Positions 11,546 to 22,530 of a DNA stretch of 64,000 nt are shown here, piece after piece; the first letter of the stretch is position 1, and each line of letters starts with the position of its first letter. The position numbers were made by a program, and so were the translations under genes. Origin of the DNA: Cheiracanthium punctorium (lineage: Eukaryota > Arthropoda > Arachnida > Araneae > Cheiracanthiidae); the NCBI GenBank assembly GCA_038373885.1, contig JAWZYV010012249.1, forward strand, positions 62,001 through 126,000. The letters are read 5' to 3'. Below the pieces are notes generated by a model that searched no databases, was not told the DNA's origin, and saw nothing but the letters and a program-made list of their open reading frames with translations.

Positions 11546-14200
11546 GTGGAGTTCACATATTTTTCGCGTCTTAAAATTATGTTCCTATGTTTCGTCTTTT
11601 TAAATCAAAATTTCCTATTCCGTTTTAATCTCTCTCCACTTTATTTTTCGGCTCGATAAAATGCTCTTTCCTTTTGCGCGACGCTATGTCTGGGATTTTT
11701 CGGGGTTTTCCTTCTAAATTAATTTCGCTTTAGCATATGCTGTGTAAGTTCTTGGTGCCTCCCGGTCGCCCCCTTCGCTTTTCTCACGGGGCTGTAGCCT
11801 TATGTATTGGCATTCGCCAAATTCTGGCACTTCTGTCTTGGCGTTAATCATTTAATCCGTTTGTTTCAAATTTTTATATTGTTTACGCCTACCGGACGGT
11901 GGTTGTCACGTGGGGCAGTGGCTTATGAGTGCTCATATTTTACTCGCCAACCTGTAGAGAGCTGGCAGTTTTGTTGGAAGATTTTAGTATCACTTCTCGA
12001 TTGCTCTCCGTCAGAGGAGGTTGTGTTCGTTTTTTTATGGAACTCCGGCATGCCGTGTGGCCGGAACAATTAGATATATTCCTGGTGTTATTTTATGAAA
12101 CAATGTACTGCACGTAATTGAAGTTGCTTACGTCAAGACTGTTTTTGCTGTTATCTTCAATAAACGTAGCTTTTCTGAATTCGAGTCGTCTTCCTGTTTT
12201 CAAAGTCCTCAGCGTACTTTATGGATATATTAATTACACTATACGTCACGCAAACGGCCGAGAGGGTGTTCTCTTAATCGACTGCCAACAAAAAAATAAA
12301 TATGGCAGACGGGAAAACATTTATGACACAACGGGAAAACTTTTATGACAGAACGAGATATGGAGGGGCACATAAGCCCACCTCCAAGCCGTGATTCGGC
12401 AGAGGGCGGAGATTGTCCTTCTATGCCAACAAACCGTAGCCATCAGCCTATGAGGAAAAGGCGATATGAAAAAAAAATAGCTCCCTTAAGAAAAAAAGAG
12501 AAAGCGCCAGAGAAAGAAGGAGAGAAGGAGTCTCATTCTAAGAGAGAGAGAGAGAGAGAGAGAGAAGTGTGGCATAATCTGGAGGTTAGATGAAGTAAAA
12601 CCATGACGGTCTGATATAGGCGTACTGATCCCGAGAAAAAGTTGCCGAGCTCCAGTTCCCAAAATCCCGCCAGAAGGCTAGCTGTGCTCAGGATGACAGA
12701 ACTGCGACTGCATCAAGGAATGGTGAATATACGACTTTTCTCTATTTCCCGTGAAAGTGCCCCTAGGAACAGTTTGTTAAATATCGTTCCCAAGAACCAC
12801 ATCTCACCAGATTATTTTTACTCTTGACTGTATTTTCTGTTTGTATATTAGATATCACCAAAAATTCAATTGAATTGAAATTGATATTTTGGTGACACTT
12901 AAAGGCAAACTAATAAAGTGTGCTTTTTTTTCTTTTTTTCTTTTTTTACTGTCAAAGATTTGTTTTAAAATATATTATTTCGAAGTGAATTATTATTATT
13001 TTCCTTTTAAAGAGTTCTCGTTCTAGAAAATTTAGCATCAACAATAAAAGCAAATGTACAAATGTTTTTAGATATATATAGTTAGATATAACACCAACTG
13101 GTGTGTGTGTGTGGGGGGGGGTGCTTATGATTATGATTACTTAGAGGTTTTTTTAAATTAATCCTTCCAGACGATTGAAAATTGCCATTAAAAACTATTT
13201 TGCTTTAGTTTCCACATGATACAATTTCTTAGCGTAAATACGGAGTTAGGACCCCTTAGAAAGACCCCCACGGCCTGTATCCAGAGGCCTAGATCCCTCG
13301 TGCAGATAATTGACCTTAATTCCACAACACAACACACTACAAGATACAATTTTTTTTTAATGTAGGATTTTTTTACTCGAATCTTGGAATGAGAACATAT
13401 TTATTGTTCTGTTAGATTGTACCCGCTTAGTAAAAAATTCATTTTAAGTAGGTTGAGTGATACAAAGAAAAACTTACTCGAATAAACTGACGTGCCAGTC
13501 AGTATTTCTATGGAGGGGAAATATTATTTAATTTTTCATATCAAATAAAAACTCTAGAATAACGTTCTTAATCATTGATCTTGGGTTGAAAACCTTCCAT
13601 TGATATCTAGAACATGGACAATTTTATACCTGATTGATTGAAATCTCCCTGGAGCTGACAAATTCCAAACTTCACTATCCCATCATTAGCCTCACTCTCT
13701 GCCACCCCCTCCCCTCCTCCCGAAGAAGACAATTTCCTATTTTCAGCTTCCTTATTTATTTGGAATGACTCCAGTATCGATTTTTCTGGAATCACGTAAA
13801 AATGGAGCGAGCTAAAGAGATAGCACTTGCATACAATGAATAGCTAAACAACTTTTTTCCATTACGAACTTTTTTCTGATAAATTGAATTCAGTAATTAA
13901 ATGTCACGGAGAGAGACTTACAATATAACAAAGACCTTTTTCTCTCTTTAAAATATAAAAGAAATTTAGTTCTGCGGGTGCTTTCAATTATATCTCAGAA
14001 TTCTTACGTCGTCGTTCAGATGTTTGATTATTTTAAAAGATTTAGAATGGTTATGAATCTCTGAATATGTAAAATCATTTTCTTTGGTACTTTAAATCTA
14101 TTACTATTATCATTACTAGTTAATTTTTAAAAAACGTTTCTGATTGCTCCTAGTCAAACAGTCAATGCACATACTGTACGTACTGATTCTTATGTTACAT
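11546..14200. other. Intergenic DNA with microsatellites, no recognised gene
   Basis: Simple repeats are the main structure: (AG)n at 12541-12565, GT/G-rich at 13101-13122, and T-rich at about 12925-12948. The 82-codon open stretch at 12345-12593 encodes a Lys/Arg/Glu-rich tail created by the purine tract, preceded by GHISPPPSRDSAEGG. It may be a transposon-derived piece, but no family is recognised. A short imperfect hairpin (ATATCACCAAAA to TTTTGGTGAC) lies at 12853-12895. Confidence 0.4.
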
Positions 14201-14207
14201 GTGTACT

Positions 14208-14345
14208 AGCCTGTAAAAAACATAAGTGCTAACGTCTCGATGTGTGTAACCTGAGAAAAACTGGAGCGGCTGTCCTCAAAAAGTGCTTTTGCACTATGGA
14301 GCAAGTTATGATCAATGCTTTTGCCCTTCTAAAGATATCCATGTC
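14208..14345 (+). repeat. Unknown interspersed repeat, copy 1 of 3
   Basis: The copy contains TACTAGCCTGTAAAAAACAT, AAGTGCTAACGTCT and GTCCTCAAAAAGTGCTTTTG, then a phrase like CAAGTTATGATCAATGCTTTTG. Two related copies lie in tandem at 16440-16575 and 16655-16795. It has no coding capacity and no obvious terminal repeats. Confidence 0.55.
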
Positions 14346-14637
14346 ATTTTATAAATGTGTTTTCTCATTGCTCTTATTTAAACTGCTCAAAACAATATTG
14401 TAAGGATATTCTAAGTTTTATATAAAATAAAGATGTAAGCGAAAAATTTTTTTGCCGAAAATGGAAGAAGAGAATCACAAATGTAAATTTTTCTGATTTT
14501 TCAAACTGTGGAGTATGCTAATTTTGAGTTCTACGTGAAAAACGTCGCTTCAGCGGCAGCGAATGAAATTGGACTTTCAACTGAATAAAAGACAATGAAG
14601 ACAAGGATGATCAGCATTCAGTGACTGCTTTGTTTCG

Positions 14638-15684
14638 ATGAGTACGATGTCTCAGCGAAGTCATTTAACCGATTCAGAAGCTTGGAGAGTTGTCGGTAGG
14701 TTAGAAGGGGGCCAAACTCAAGCCGAAGTAGCGCAAGCCATTGGAGTGTCACAAAGTGTGATTTCCAGGATCTGGAACCGGTTTTTGGCGATTGGAAGTG
14801 CAGGCCGAAGACCAGGGCAAGGTCGTAGACGGACAACAACGCCCAATGAAGATCGTTATTTGGTGTTAACGGCTCGGAGACACCGGAATATGAACGCTAC
14901 TCTTCTCTAACAACACCTATGCTCCGCTACTGGCACCACGGTTTCAACTCAGACTGTCCGAAACCGGCTCCATGGTGTAGGTCTGTATGCTCGCCGACCG
15001 ATGGTATGTGTTAGACTAACATCAAGGCATCGTCGCGACCGCAGGGAGTGGGCAACAGAGCATGTGAACAGGAGGAGAAATGAATGGAGCAATGTTCTTT
15101 TTTCTGACGAGTCCCGTTTTTCAGTTCATCCTGATAATAGGCGTATTTTCATCTGGAGGGACCGTGGCAGTAGGAATAATCATTCGTTCGTGCACGAAAG
15201 TGTCAGCTTTGGCGGTGGTAGAGTGTTGGTGTATGGTGGTATCTCCATTGACGGGCGCAGAGACCTCTACATCATTCGAGATGGACGTCTGACTGGTCGC
15301 CGATATAGGGATGAAATCCTCAGACCTATTGTAGTCCCTTACGCTGCAGCAATCGGAGATGGCTTCATTTTAATGGACGATAACTGCAGGCCTCATCGTG
15401 CTAACCTGGTGGAGGATTTCCTTTTCGAGGAGGGAATCGTACGAATGGAATGGCCAGCAGACATGAATCCAATAGAGCAGGTTTGGGACGCTCTAAGAAG
15501 ACGAGTTGCTGGCCGCCAACCACCCCCACAAACTCTCCAAGAACTGGAAAGAGCTCTTCTGGAAGAGTGGGACAGAATACCCCAACTCTTGGTTAATAGC
15601 CTCATTGACTCCATGCCTCAAAGGTGTTTAACGTTGCTGGCCGTCCGTGGAAACCATACCCCTAGTGTAAATGATTTCCTTTGA
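14638..15684 (+). pseudogene. Tc1-like transposase, near full length, one stop and one in-frame loss
   Basis: One reading frame spans 348 codons with a single stop, TAA at 14908-14910 (codon 91). Residues 1-90 include helix-turn-helix-like GGQTQAEVAQAIGVSQSVIS and a GRRPGQGRRR linker. After the stop come FSDESRF (first Asp, residue 157), LMDDNCRPHRA (second Asp, 248) and MNPIEQVWD (Glu, 280). Tc1 transposases normally have 34 residues between the second Asp and the Glu. Here there are 31, because WPADMNPIE lacks the three residues usually seen before D-NPIE. The protein would cut and paste the element at TA sites. The stop and the loss at about 15459/15460 make activity unlikely. The start at 14638 is the first ATG before the HTH. 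Terminal inverted repeats were not identified confidently. Confidence 0.88.
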
Positions 15685-16439
15685 AGAAAATACATTTTCT
15701 TATTCTTTTTTTCTCATATGCACAAATTGTGTTTTTTTCCTTTTTTACGCAAATGCGCAATAAAATGCATTTTTTTCTGCCAAACATGTGAATTTATTCT
15801 CATATAACCTACTACGTCTGTCGACCGTGTATCAATCAGCTAAAAAGTTTCCCAGCCACAAGATCCACCTAAAACCGCAATCTCCTTTAATTGTTTTGAG
15901 CAATGTCTTACACACATATAAGTGGGAAGGATTTATTTATTTATTTATTAATTTATTTGTTTTACATCTTCAGTTGACTTACGTAAGTATTTCTTTTTCC
16001 AGCATCGCCATCTTTTTCGATTCCTTTAGCAATAAATGCATGCATTAAAACTAGAAAAATGTATTTTAGTTTATATTAACATTTACATATTATAAACATT
16101 TTTGAAAGCAGATACACTTCGCGTAATATCGGAAATACTTGACATTTTGAAGAAATAAATACAGAATTGTAAATAAATTATGTTTTTCCGGTCGCAGGAA
16201 TTGCTTTCAGAAAGTTTTTTACTATATCAAGTAATTCAGGATTGGTCAATACATAGGAAAATATGTGTACTGAATAAAAAGTAAAATTTGCTTGTTTTAT
16301 GACATGAGAACAAGTGCTAACCCTATCTCGTTTTCTTACACACATATTACATACTCGTTTTTCTTACACACATTTCTTACACACGCGTCGATACACATAA
16401 TGTATCTACTGGGTTTTTTTTTTCTTTTTTTATATCTGT
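15685..16439. other. AT-rich flank with (ATTT)n
   Basis: Downstream of the Tc1-like frame lies T-rich sequence, an (ATTT)n tract at 15931-15949 and CACACA/TTACACACA-type simple sequence near 16335-16385. No gene is recognised. Confidence 0.45.
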
Positions 16440-16575
16440 ACTAGCATACGAAAAGTAAGTGCTACAGTCTTAGTGCATGTCCCACCCTCACAAAAAGGGA
16501 TAGGATGTCTTCAAAAATGCTTTTGTTATATAAAACAAATTATGGTTAATACTTTTGTTCCATAGAAGAAATCGC
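16440..16575 (+). repeat. Unknown interspersed repeat, copy 2 of 3
   Basis: The sequence parallels 14208-14345: TACTAGCATACGAAAAGTAA, GTGCTACAGTCTTAGTG, GTCTTCAAAAATGCTTTTG, then ACAAATTATGGTTAATACTTTTG. It lies about 215 bp upstream of copy 3 in the same orientation. Confidence 0.5.
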
Positions 16576-16654
16576 AGTCAATTTCGAAACGTCTGTTATG
16601 GTTATTCTAACTCAACACACCAACATAAATTGTCAGGACTTTTTTTTAATTTAT

Positions 16655-16795
16655 ACTAATCTATAAAAACAAGTGTTTTTGTTTTAGTGTACTTTATACT
16701 CTCAATGAAAAAAGAAGAGGGAGGGAGTTATCCTCAGAAAATACTTTTGTAATGTTCATCCAATCATAATCAATTCTTTAGTCATAGAATGTTGA
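16655..16795 (+). repeat. Unknown interspersed repeat, copy 3 of 3
   Basis: The sequence parallels copies 1 and 2: TACTAATCTATAAAAACAAG, TGTTTTTGTTTTAGTG, TATCCTCAGAAAATACTTTTG, then AATCATAATCAATTCTTT. It is the most diverged of the three. Confidence 0.45.
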
Positions 16796-17506
16796 ATTAA
16801 AAACTGTGAATTTAAGACTTGCAACATCTGGCTGTGAACTTCTCTTTATCCCTTGAACTCCAATGGGTAGGTTATTGACAGATCATTCGAAAAACTTTCA
16901 ATATATTAAAAACCTATGAACAGTCATTGTTTTCCAAATGTTTTGTGACAGTTTTCCAACTTTGGTATCAAAATGTCGCCAAATTTAAAGTCAAAAATAA
17001 GCTTCAGGAATTGATCCCAGCTTACCTATATCTCCAATATCTGTCGATAAATTGCCAAACCTTAATTCTATTGAACTCATTCATGTCACATTCAAAAGAA
17101 TTACTTTTAAACGAAATGCATCGAAAATGTTCATAATTTAACAGATGTCCAGAGAAGTCATTTGGTGTCCACAAAGGTTTTTTTTTCCCACTAAATATTC
17201 CTGTGAAAGGAGAAGAAGAAGAAGTCTTTCTTTGAAGTCGAAAGTTGCTGCAAGTCAGGGGCATTTCGTGGGGACACAAAAAGACACAAAACAAGAGTGA
17301 CGAGAGCTGGAACCAAAGAAAGGGAAGACTTAACGTGATCTGTTGCTGGTCCCAGGAATGCAGCATTCTGGTTTCATGAGTGGCATGAGTAACAGACGAT
17401 GAAGAATGAAGGATCTAAAACTGGCGGATTGCGGGAAACAGGTTCATCTGCCAAAGTTTTAAAAAAGGAAATTCTATAATTTTCAAATAGAGAGCGGTGT
17501 TAAGTA
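16796..17506. other. AT-rich stretch, no recognised gene
   Basis: The minus-strand open stretch at 17022-17366 (114 codons) has no recognisable domain and is rich in F, S and L codons. It is treated as chance. No repeat structure was recognised. Confidence 0.4.
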
Positions 17507-17975
17507 CAGTGTGATTATAATTTAAGTTCCACATTAAAACTATCAGAAAAGGAAAACTACAGGACTAAATGTTATCATACTTAGTAATTGTGTAAAGGTG
17601 GTCATGAAATTTATTATCCGCGGAAAAAGTTCAAAAATTCAACACCAGTGGCAACTTATTTGGGGGGTGTCCAGGGGTCCGACTCCCTCCCCCCATGAAA
17701 AACATTTTGGAGGGGGTCCAAACGGTAAAAGATGCAGTATTTTTCTCAAAACGACACTATATCATTTTAGTAAGAAAAGTCGGAATTTCGGGAGAGGGGG
17801 TTCGGACCCCCGGACCCCCCTTAAATACGTCCTTGCCCTTGGTGTTGAATTTTTGAACTCTTTCTCCGCCGATAATAAATTTCATGGCCACCTTTACACA
17901 ATTACCGAGTTTGATAACATTGGTTCCTGTACTTTTCCTTTTCTGATCGTTTTAATTTTAATTATAATCACCCTG
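17507..17975. mobile_element. MITE with long inverted-repeat arms and TA target site
   Basis: Ends are CAGTGTGATTATAAT (from 17507) and the reverse complement of ATTATAATCACCCTG (to 17975). TA flanks both sides (17505-17506 and 17976-17977). Left and right halves are inverted copies over about 190 bp, sharing for example ATCAGAAAAGGAAAA, GTAATTGTGTAAAGGTGG and TTCAAAAATTCAACACCA, leaving a spacer of roughly 85 bp. The inner part of each arm holds a C/G-rich GGGGTCCGACTCCC-type segment. The TA duplication points to the Tc1/mariner superfamily. The 128-codon open frame at 17598-17984 merely crosses the arms. Confidence 0.75.
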
Positions 17976-18628
17976 TATATATAAATTTTAATACAATCCA
18001 TTTGACAAAGGATTATATCATCAGAGCGATTCAGTTATTTTTTAATGATTTATTATATTATTATTTTTATCACTATTACTTTCGGCATCATCATTTTGAA
18101 AAGAAAAAGCTATTTGCAGGTAATTATGAAACTATTGAAAATGATAAACAATACATACAAGTAGAGGTTTTTCATATTTCATTTTACCTAACATAGGGGT
18201 TTTGAATATTATACTGAAGCTGCTTTTTCACCTGTTTTCTCTTGACTAAAGGAAGGAATTTCTTTCATATGATAGAATTCTTCAGTACATAGTTCCAAGT
18301 TTGAAAAGAATAGCTGCCCATTCTATGATTCTTAGATGACTAAGAATATTTTTTTTGTCATCTATCCTGATACAAGTCCAGTACCTAAGGTCATATACAT
18401 ATCTGGCAGTGATTTCTAACACCTTACAGAAAGTTGCAGCCAATATTTGAAATTGTAAAGTAATACACATATATGTAAACTGTTGTACATGCCGTATTTA
18501 GTATAATGCATTCAAGAAAAAAATAAAACGCATAATTGTAGTTATCGATTACGTCCGTGAAATTCTTGTAATTTTAAGCTTGTCACAGCTATTAAAACTT
18601 TATGATCCTCGGTTTCACCATAAATATA
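17976..18628. other. AT-rich non-coding DNA
   Basis: No recognisable gene or repeat was seen. Confidence 0.45.
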
Positions 18629-18758
18629 GGGGAAGGTGGCTCAAAATGATCCTAGCGGGTAAACGATCCACCCGGTACTGAAGACACTCCAGGACGGTCC
18701 TAGACATCATGGCAGGCGTTCAGCCATTCTCAAAATGCGTGACTCCCCATTACATTAT

Positions 18759-18906
18759 TTAATTTATTCCCTCGTTTATTGTAGGTCATAGATTTTGAAT
18801 TATAATTTTGAAATATTCCATTTTATTGCTTGTGACACTATTTTTATTTTGAAATTTTCTTAAAATAAATTATGCATGCTGCATGTTTGTAAAACTTATT
18901 TTATTT
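18759..18906 (+). repeat. Direct duplication, copy 1 (148 bp)
   Basis: This stretch recurs at 19145-19292 at an exact offset of 386 bp, with only scattered substitutions. Both copies contain TTAATTTATTCCCTCGTTTA and TATGCATGCTGCATGTTTGT. It sits inside the TIR element at 18629-19575. Confidence 0.85.
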
Positions 18907-19144
18907 CTTACCAGTATCTAAGAAAGCCATATGTTTTTCTTAAATACAGGTAGCGCTATCTATCAGGTTAACACATAAACTAGTTGCGCCAAGTGAAGAA
19001 GAAGCAATGGCAGTATTCAAGCTGTCACAGTATTACGCTCCTAAATACAATTCTTCGAAAAATTGGGTTTTATGACTTGGTTTACTGAATAGAGTATGTT
19101 TTTAGCTAAAAATTGCACTTGCTAAGTTTTTTACGTTTCTAGGC

Positions 19145-19292
19145 TTAATTTATTCCCTCGTTTATTGTATGTCATAGATTTTTAATTATAATTTTGAAAT
19201 ATTCCATTTTATTGCCTGTGAAACTTTTTTTATTTTAAAATTTCCTTAAAGTAAATTATGCATGCTGCATGTTTGTAAAACTTATTTTATTT
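19145..19292 (+). repeat. Direct duplication, copy 2 (148 bp)
   Basis: This is the partner of 18759-18906, same orientation, no length difference. The low divergence suggests the duplication is younger than the surrounding decay. Confidence 0.85.
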
Positions 19293-19575
19293 AATTATAT
19301 AGTCATAATTACTTTTACATTTTGCAGACAAAAAATCAATTTACGCTTATTTTCAACTGAATGATCATTTTGTCTTTTGGTTGAGGGTAAAATGATCCTT
19401 TGGACACTTTCTAAAAACTCTATTTTTTTTTCAATACTCAATGTGCTTTTAAAATATTATTAAAATTATGACACGGTGTAAAATATGATATCAAAGAGAC
19501 AAAGTTTTACTTAAACGTTTATGTTATTTTATAGAAGCTTAAACCTTCTGGGGATCATTTTGGGCCACCTTCCCT

Positions 19576-20104
19576 TAAATGCGAATGACTTTCCACGGTA
19601 TTTGCTTTACTGTCTTCAAGAAAAGATTAAATAGTATCAATTTACCCTCCCAAACAGACACCGCGTATACATGTACAACTTATTACACATTAATGCACTA
19701 ACGTTGCGTTCAGCCATTTCTCTCGAAAGTCTTACAAGCACGAAAAGAAGAAAAAAAAAATCCTTTCTTCTAATAACCTCAAATATTGAGAGGCTAACAC
19801 ATAAAACCCAAACCCTGGCATCAAGAACTTTGTGTTATGTCTTTGGAAGTTAATTATACGGATCTCTCCCCGATATCAGGATAAATGTGGAGAACTGCTT
19901 GCTCCCCGATACGAAAACTTGAAGTATTAACAGAAAGTTATTTTTCTTTTAAGTTGGCCTTCGGGCGCGGATTCTGTTCATGGTTTTTGATCCCGCCTCC
20001 CTCTCCCCAGGGGCATAAAATATGAGGTGTGTACGAGAGCGAGTTCGGATTCTGGTTAAAAATGAAGCGTAGAGGAAATAATGGCCGCGAATAAGTTACA
20101 TTTT

Positions 20105-20140
<36 letters not shown>

Positions 20141-20513
20141 ACTCTTTAATGTTCAAGTTATTTTCTTTGCTCCGGTTACCGTTATTATGATATACGGATT
20201 TAATTATCTGTCATTTTGCGTTCGGGTAATGTTCCATAAACGACAGTGGTTTGTACTTTAAATGTACCGGGCAGTTAACCAACTTTCCGAGCTGTTTTTG
20301 TTTCAAACTTCTGAGCGTCTCTTAGAAAAGACAAAAGTGTTATTCTAACAAAGAAGTTGCTTTCACTCTACGGTGGGTTTAAGCTGTTGCATACAGTGAA
20401 AGTCGGCGATTTGTTTTGCAATTCAGTCAATATTGAACCCAAGTATACTGATTTTCCAGCATTGTTCTGAACTTCCACGGAAGATTAATGTTGAATGACA
20501 ATGTAGTCATCAT
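19576..20513. other. Intergenic DNA with a 30-T run
   Basis: A homopolymer of 30 T lies at 20107-20136, possibly the tail of a minus-strand retrotransposed copy, though no body was recognised. Nothing else is supported. Confidence 0.45.
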
Positions 20514-20919
20514 TTAACCCTTTGAGGCGCAACCCTTTCAAAATGCTGAAAAAAGGGCAGCCGTTGCCATCGCTTGACTTAACTACCAGCAAGATGGCGG
20601 ACGATCGGAACGTTCATCGCCCGCCATCTTGCTGGTAGTTAAGTCGAGCGATGGCAACGGCTGCCCTTTTTTCAGCATTGGGCAATCTATCCAGCTGTTC
20701 TCGCATTCTTCCATTTTTCAGCAGATGTCTGTGCTGTTAAAAATAACCGTGACAATTTTTTTACAGGAAATGACGTGCTAAAAAGTAAAAGATTCTCGTG
20801 GAGCTACGTCACCCGCAACTATTTTTATAGAAATCAAATCTATTCTTCGTGACTGGCAGCAGTCAAAACGTCAGAGTTTGGTGATCCCAGAGCGGGAACA
20901 CTGCGCTTTAAAGGGTTTA
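20514..20919. mobile_element. piggyBac-like foldback MITE, copy 1 (short hairpin form)
   Basis: TTAACCCTTTGAGGCGCAAC opens the element (20514). The other end is GCGCTTTAAAGGGTTTA, a one-base-damaged TTAA. TTAA sites plus CCC ends fit the piggyBac superfamily. Inside the left end is an inverted repeat with 59-bp arms (20542-20600 and 20621-20679) containing ACTACCAGCAAGATGGCGG, around a 20-bp loop. The other half is shared with 48202-48719 and 50521-51013. It has no coding capacity. Compared with those copies the inner ~130 bp of the palindrome is absent. Confidence 0.8.
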
Positions 20920-21108
20920 GAGTCGAAAAGGTGGCGATTGTCCTTTCTTCGCCATTTTGCTTTCCTATAAAATCAGTCTGCGAAGTAGCATCCAAAAAAT
21001 ATCCTCAAGCACTAATGTTGGATAGAAACCAACCGTGTTACCAGAAAGGAATTTTCATTGAAACGTCATTCCATAGATGGAAGCGAACAAATTGAGCTTG
21101 GTTTCAAG

Positions 21109-21262
21109 CAGTGGCAGATTAATGCAAGTTTGTCGTGGAGGGAGGGGGGTTAGAAGATTGACATATACATCAATTTTATGGAAGTAAAATAGGATCTTTC
21201 ATATTAATTTCTTTTCTTTCGGCGGGGGGGGGGGGCGACCGCCCCTTTAATCCGCCTTTCAT
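21109..21262. mobile_element. hAT-like MITE with G/C-rich interior
   Basis: The left end CAGTGGCAGATTAATG and the right end CCTTTAATCCGCCTTT (reverse complement AAAGGCGGATTAAAGG) form imperfect inverted repeats. Long G runs (about 21140-21148 and 21222-21235) lie inside. The ends resemble common arthropod hAT-type MITEs with CAGNGGCGGAT termini. Confidence 0.45.
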
Positions 21263-22333
21263 TAAAAAAGGACAAAACTCATTGCCTTAGGAAACTTCTG
21301 CAATTGCAACTTGGATTGGACGCATCTCAAAGTTTAATCTCGCATCCCAAGGTCTCGTCTCAAAATCTCGCCAGGCCGCTGGACTAGTCTCATATTTTCT
21401 GATGTCAAAACTTATTCATATTTCGTTGTGCTTATTCTTACTTCGTTTACGAAGCGAAAGGAAACTGGATAGAGCAAAGAAAACCTGTTTACGACATTTA
21501 TACGCTTTTTTTTAACATTATTAGAACCTCTAGACATGAAATAATACCCTTTTAATCACATTACACTAATAACCGTGTAAACAGGGATGGTTCTAGGTAT
21601 TCGCTCTATTATGTGTAAGTATATTTTGCCTGACTTCATACACTAAATGAAAGAATACACAGCTATAAGATCTTGCATATCGATATACAAGAAAAGATGA
21701 TTATGCCTTAATAAGAAAAGTTACTGGAGTATTTAAAACCATACAGGTTTGATAAAATAATCAACTTACAAATTAGAATAAAAATTATGCTTTCAGTAAT
21801 GGAGTACAAAAGTATTGTCATCAATAAAATAAAAAATAAAAAAACAGTCAGTCGTAGGACTGAACGTCACTAGTGAAAACTTCTTGTCAAGCTTTCTAAA
21901 ATTTATATTTATGCAGTTAAACAGGTTTTCACACACTATTGTATTCTTATTAACAAAAAGTAAACATTTATGAACGTTCATTCACATTTTTATGCATTTG
22001 AAATTCTTTATTAAAGAAATGTTAAATGTGTTTTTAAGGCTGTAACAGTATCGCTCATTTATTTACGATATTCTCACCATTTCACGTATTTTTGTACGTT
22101 TGTAACACATTTTAAGGCAATTTTTATTTAGGTAGCATTTGGAAATTTTTGATTTTTTAATTTAATTACATTTCAAATTTCGCGCTCGATTTGTATGCAC
22201 ATTTAAGATTTAAAAAGAGGGGAATATGCACACAGGCCGCAACGTGACACAGCTGGTACATGCGTGCGTATACACATTTACAATTACACACATTAAAGGG
22301 GTACACAGTACGCTACACATTTTTCTCACGCGT
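21263..22333. other. AT-rich intergenic DNA
   Basis: No recognisable gene, terminal repeat or RNA structure was seen. Confidence 0.45.
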
Positions 22334-22530
22334 TGGTGATTGTGATTGTGTGTGATTACGGCAACGCTACGATAGGACGATCTGCCAAGGGAGGGGGTGC
22401 CTTGATAGGAGGACTTTCTAAGGGGTTCTAAAGGGGTATTCACGTTATATCTGGAGAAAACCTACCAAAACTCCAGACCGTTAGATCGACAGCCGCGCGA
22501 TGGGAGCCGAACCCGGGACCTGCACAAGCC
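22334..22530 (-). mobile_element. tRNA-derived SINE, family 1, copy D
   Basis: On the minus strand a B box is clear (reverse complement of GCCGAACCCGGGACCTGCAC, 22505-22524). It is followed by the shared body (plus strand TATCTGGAGAAAACCTACCA) and a tail with GTGATTGTGATTGTG (22337-22351). The tail-proximal phrase CGATCTGCCAAGGG matches the plus-strand copy at 53886-54045 in reverse. Confidence 0.7.

Larger units (their letters stand above)
18629..19575. mobile_element. TIR element ending GGGGAAGGTGGC, with internal duplication
   Basis: The left end GGGGAAGGTGGCTCAAAATG (18629) matches the reverse complement of the right end at about 19552-19574 (GATCATTTTGGGCCACCTTCC). TA precedes the left end. 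The same AAATGATCC phrase recurs inside near 19390. No transposase is present. It contains a 148-bp direct duplication (18759-18906 and 19145-19292). The ends resemble Tc1/mariner- or pogo-type repeats of arthropods. Confidence 0.65.

Noticed and set aside
12345..12593. 82-codon basic protein
   Set aside because: The second half is made by a purine-rich tract and an (AG)n microsatellite; the first part has no recognised family.
12853..12895. Small hairpin as a terminator
   Set aside because: Weak imperfect stem in eukaryotic DNA with no adjacent gene.
13607..13795. 62-codon minus-strand frame as an exon
   Set aside because: It contains a glycine/serine-rich stretch from a CCTCCC tract and has no homology that I can recognise.
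17022..17366. 114-codon minus-strand open frame as a host gene
   Set aside because: No recognisable domain, low-complexity S/F/L composition, and long frames occur by chance in AT-rich DNA on one strand.
17598..17984. 128-codon plus-strand frame as a gene
   Set aside because: It runs across both arms of the TA-flanked MITE at 17507-17975 and is explained by that structure.
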